DNA of 6,280 bases from Planctomycetota bacterium (lineage in GTDB: Bacteria; Planctomycetota; UBA1135; UBA2386): the NCBI GenBank assembly GCA_003235605.1, contig QJVU01000101.1, positions 1-6,280 on the forward strand, given 5' to 3'. The notes below the pieces were generated by a model. It saw only the letters and a program-made list of their open reading frames with translations, ran no database searches and had not been told where the DNA came from. Below, piece by piece: positions 5,901 through 6,280 of this stretch; the first letter of the stretch is position 1, and each line of letters opens with the position of its first letter. The translations under genes and the position numbers were made by a program.

Positions 5901-6280
5901 TTCCGCCGTTTCTCGAGTTCCTGCTGGGCGCGTTGCGCCAGCCCTGGGAAGCGGTGGAACTGGGTGCGAAGGCACCACCAGGTCTCGTACGCACGTCCCG
6001 GATCTTCCTGGAAGGAAATCCCCTCGGCTTCCGTGAGCAGCTTCTGGCCCTTGGCCTCGATCTCGGCCAACAGTCCCTTTGCAGTCTGGTCCTCGCCCCG
6101 CTTCAGCAGGAGGGTGGAGGCCAACAGCCAGTCCTGACGCTTCATCGCCGCCTTGGCGGTCTCCATGGTGTCGCGGTCGCTCCCGTGACCGGCCAGCGTC
6201 TGCAGGTGGCGCAGGGCGCGTGCATACTCGTCCATGCCCGGGAACGCGTGGGCAACACCTGGAACCTCGCGGTACATGAC
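2990..6280 (-). CDS. M14 zinc carboxypeptidase / M6-like metallopeptidase fusion protein (5' end probably off the window)
   Basis: The frame is open from the right edge to TGA at 2990-2992; the first visible Met (6277-6275) gives 1095 residues, numbered here from it. Residues 1-140 are mostly helical and TPR-like, with no signal peptide, so the true start is probably upstream. An M14 domain (about 184-540) has zinc ligands H252 and E255 (HGNE) and H450 (DYHNN), substrate-binding R311 (LWR) and N403-R404 (DLNRNF), and catalytic E517 (VELEAT). Between R311 and N403 lies an insertion with three DxDGDG loops (320-395). Residues 595-690 look like an Ig/CARDB-type beta linker. An M6-like domain (about 745-1085) has HEMGHTFGVND at 904-914, a GSWCLMC block at 926-932 and LLLENRRREGF at 999-1009, matching immune-inhibitor-A-type peptidases. 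Both active sites look intact. The cysteines and calcium-type loops suggest an extracellular or periplasmic enzyme combining endopeptidase and carboxypeptidase activity; the combined role is inferred. Confidence 0.9.
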   Translation of the reverse strand, partial: VMYREVPGVAHAFPGMDEYARALRHLQTLAGHGSDRDTMETAKAAMKRQDWLLASTLLLKRGEDQTAKGLLAEIEAKGQKLLTEAEGISFQEDPGRAYETWWCLRTQFHRFPGLAQRAQQELEKRRNISNRTLNYARRNYFRRRQSLPPISPRELPSLPPEQRSGRGRNAPTVKSKSATGLWSFDRYLSYDEVTERLQVLEKQNPERVRLLSMGKSVCGRELWVCEITSRNVTRRNTGDAERKPAAYVQGGIHGNEISSVMTTLYLAWQMGANPDRRRSIDRLLRNMTLYVAPAVNPDAVQHFVTQPNSLWRPRFNFRPYDPDGDGKVDEDAYEDLDGDGEIGQMYVPDAKGDFILVEGRMRRPRRGNDAEARQQHYRYVGREGIDNDGDGKFSEDPPGGVDLNRNFPVGFSPRREHEGFRGPGPASEPETKAIIGFVRQHPNIGLFLDYHNNANCVFFWGGEAGKSSDRKDLGLMAAMAGRAHESLGYLPRPLEHSGAGLGIAWAYGELGLLAGIVELEATRLPKKEYFEKVWKGDVFVPAKKFNHPQLGEILLGNDHRKLPTRNPHPSDIYWQAQRNWDWLRNELGLLPRLAVDQPRIRRSPDGSGFVVTGVVRNAGSLPMATHRAHKLGIAGKVRISAKGARVAGGTELEPLAAGGEAAFAVDLSDLSEAVTLVVSHPRGGAVELPILGPRVETVPVRKEYAVEAGYRTTADAGRADNASFHDGVANKERGPMFTLPHPGRKTLRVAVLLGEFKDQKHMVPAEAFHDSMFVAGGFKDRSATGQHVYGSLHDFYKEMSYGQMQVSGRVFDWVELPGRYEDYRKASFGSSKFRDALEAAVLAKHGADALDGYDGLVFLWAGNPVHRVSCLWPMRVTLKHRPGVIAFKAGELYRGQMAPIGVACHEMGHTFGVNDKYGLGAPKQPMGSWCLMCKGTHGAGSSAQRRPFHICAWCKMVIGWVRPVVVDPAAGPQKLALRPILYAPDECYRILLKPDGSEYLLLENRRREGFMTELPSAGLVVLKVGPNTRPSAPQKQVQLLPAHGLPPASRDDLQKMEGVAWPQPGKTELVVGGVKISNIRLVDDVVYFEVATAGKD
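5093..5320 (-). other. Asp-rich calcium-type loop insertion inside the M14 domain
   Basis: This stretch encodes residues 320-395 of the large peptidase, with three loops: DPDGDGKVDED (320-330), DLDGDGEI (334-341) and DNDGDGKFSED (385-395). They resemble the DxDxDG calcium-binding loops of EF-hand, dockerin and thrombospondin type 3 repeats. Residue 12 of the first loop is Ala rather than the EF-hand Glu, so they fit the thrombospondin type 3 style better. Calcium binding is inferred from the motif. The segment lies between R311 and N403, outside the catalytic core. Confidence 0.7.

Noticed and set aside
6275..6277. ATG as the true start of the large peptidase
   Set aside because: The frame remains open to the last base, the following residues look internal, and no signal peptide follows although the domains are of secreted type.

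Overview
The window is high-GC bacterial DNA with three genes that can be read well and one gene fragment at the left edge. No tRNA, rRNA, CRISPR array, insertion sequence or phage gene is visible. The organism cannot be named from this sequence. High GC, weak or absent Shine-Dalgarno sequences, and large secreted multidomain peptidases with Asp-rich calcium-type loops would fit a Planctomycetota-like or similar environmental lineage. That assignment is an inference of low confidence.

Layout from left to right: (1) bases 1-241, minus strand, hold the first 80 codons of a YjbQ/UPF0047-family protein that runs off the left edge. (2) A 42-base divergent gap follows. (3) Bases 284-1933, plus strand, encode a polytopic membrane protein with the look of a GT-C (PMT/GT39-like) glycosyltransferase. 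(4) Bases 2046-2840, plus strand, encode an exported protein with a signal peptide, a small beta-rich module, a charged helical stretch and an unrecognised C-terminal domain. (5) Bases 2841-2989 are a convergent intergenic region with two perfect hairpins; the second carries a T-run and is a convincing intrinsic terminator for the plus-strand genes. (6) Bases 2990-6280, minus strand, are one uninterrupted reading frame for a very large secreted-type peptidase. It joins an M14 zinc carboxypeptidase domain to an M6-like HExxHxxGxxD metallopeptidase domain, and its 5' end probably lies beyond the right edge.

The most notable item is the last gene. Two unrelated zinc peptidases, both with intact metal-binding and catalytic residues, lie on one chain. 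The M14 domain has an insertion of about 75 residues with three DxDGDG loops, and the M6 domain has an unusual pair of CxxC motifs next to its active site. An endopeptidase and a carboxypeptidase on one chain could degrade extracellular protein in sequence, but this is inference. No pathway linking the four genes can be seen. The two plus-strand genes may be co-transcribed, since no terminator lies between them.
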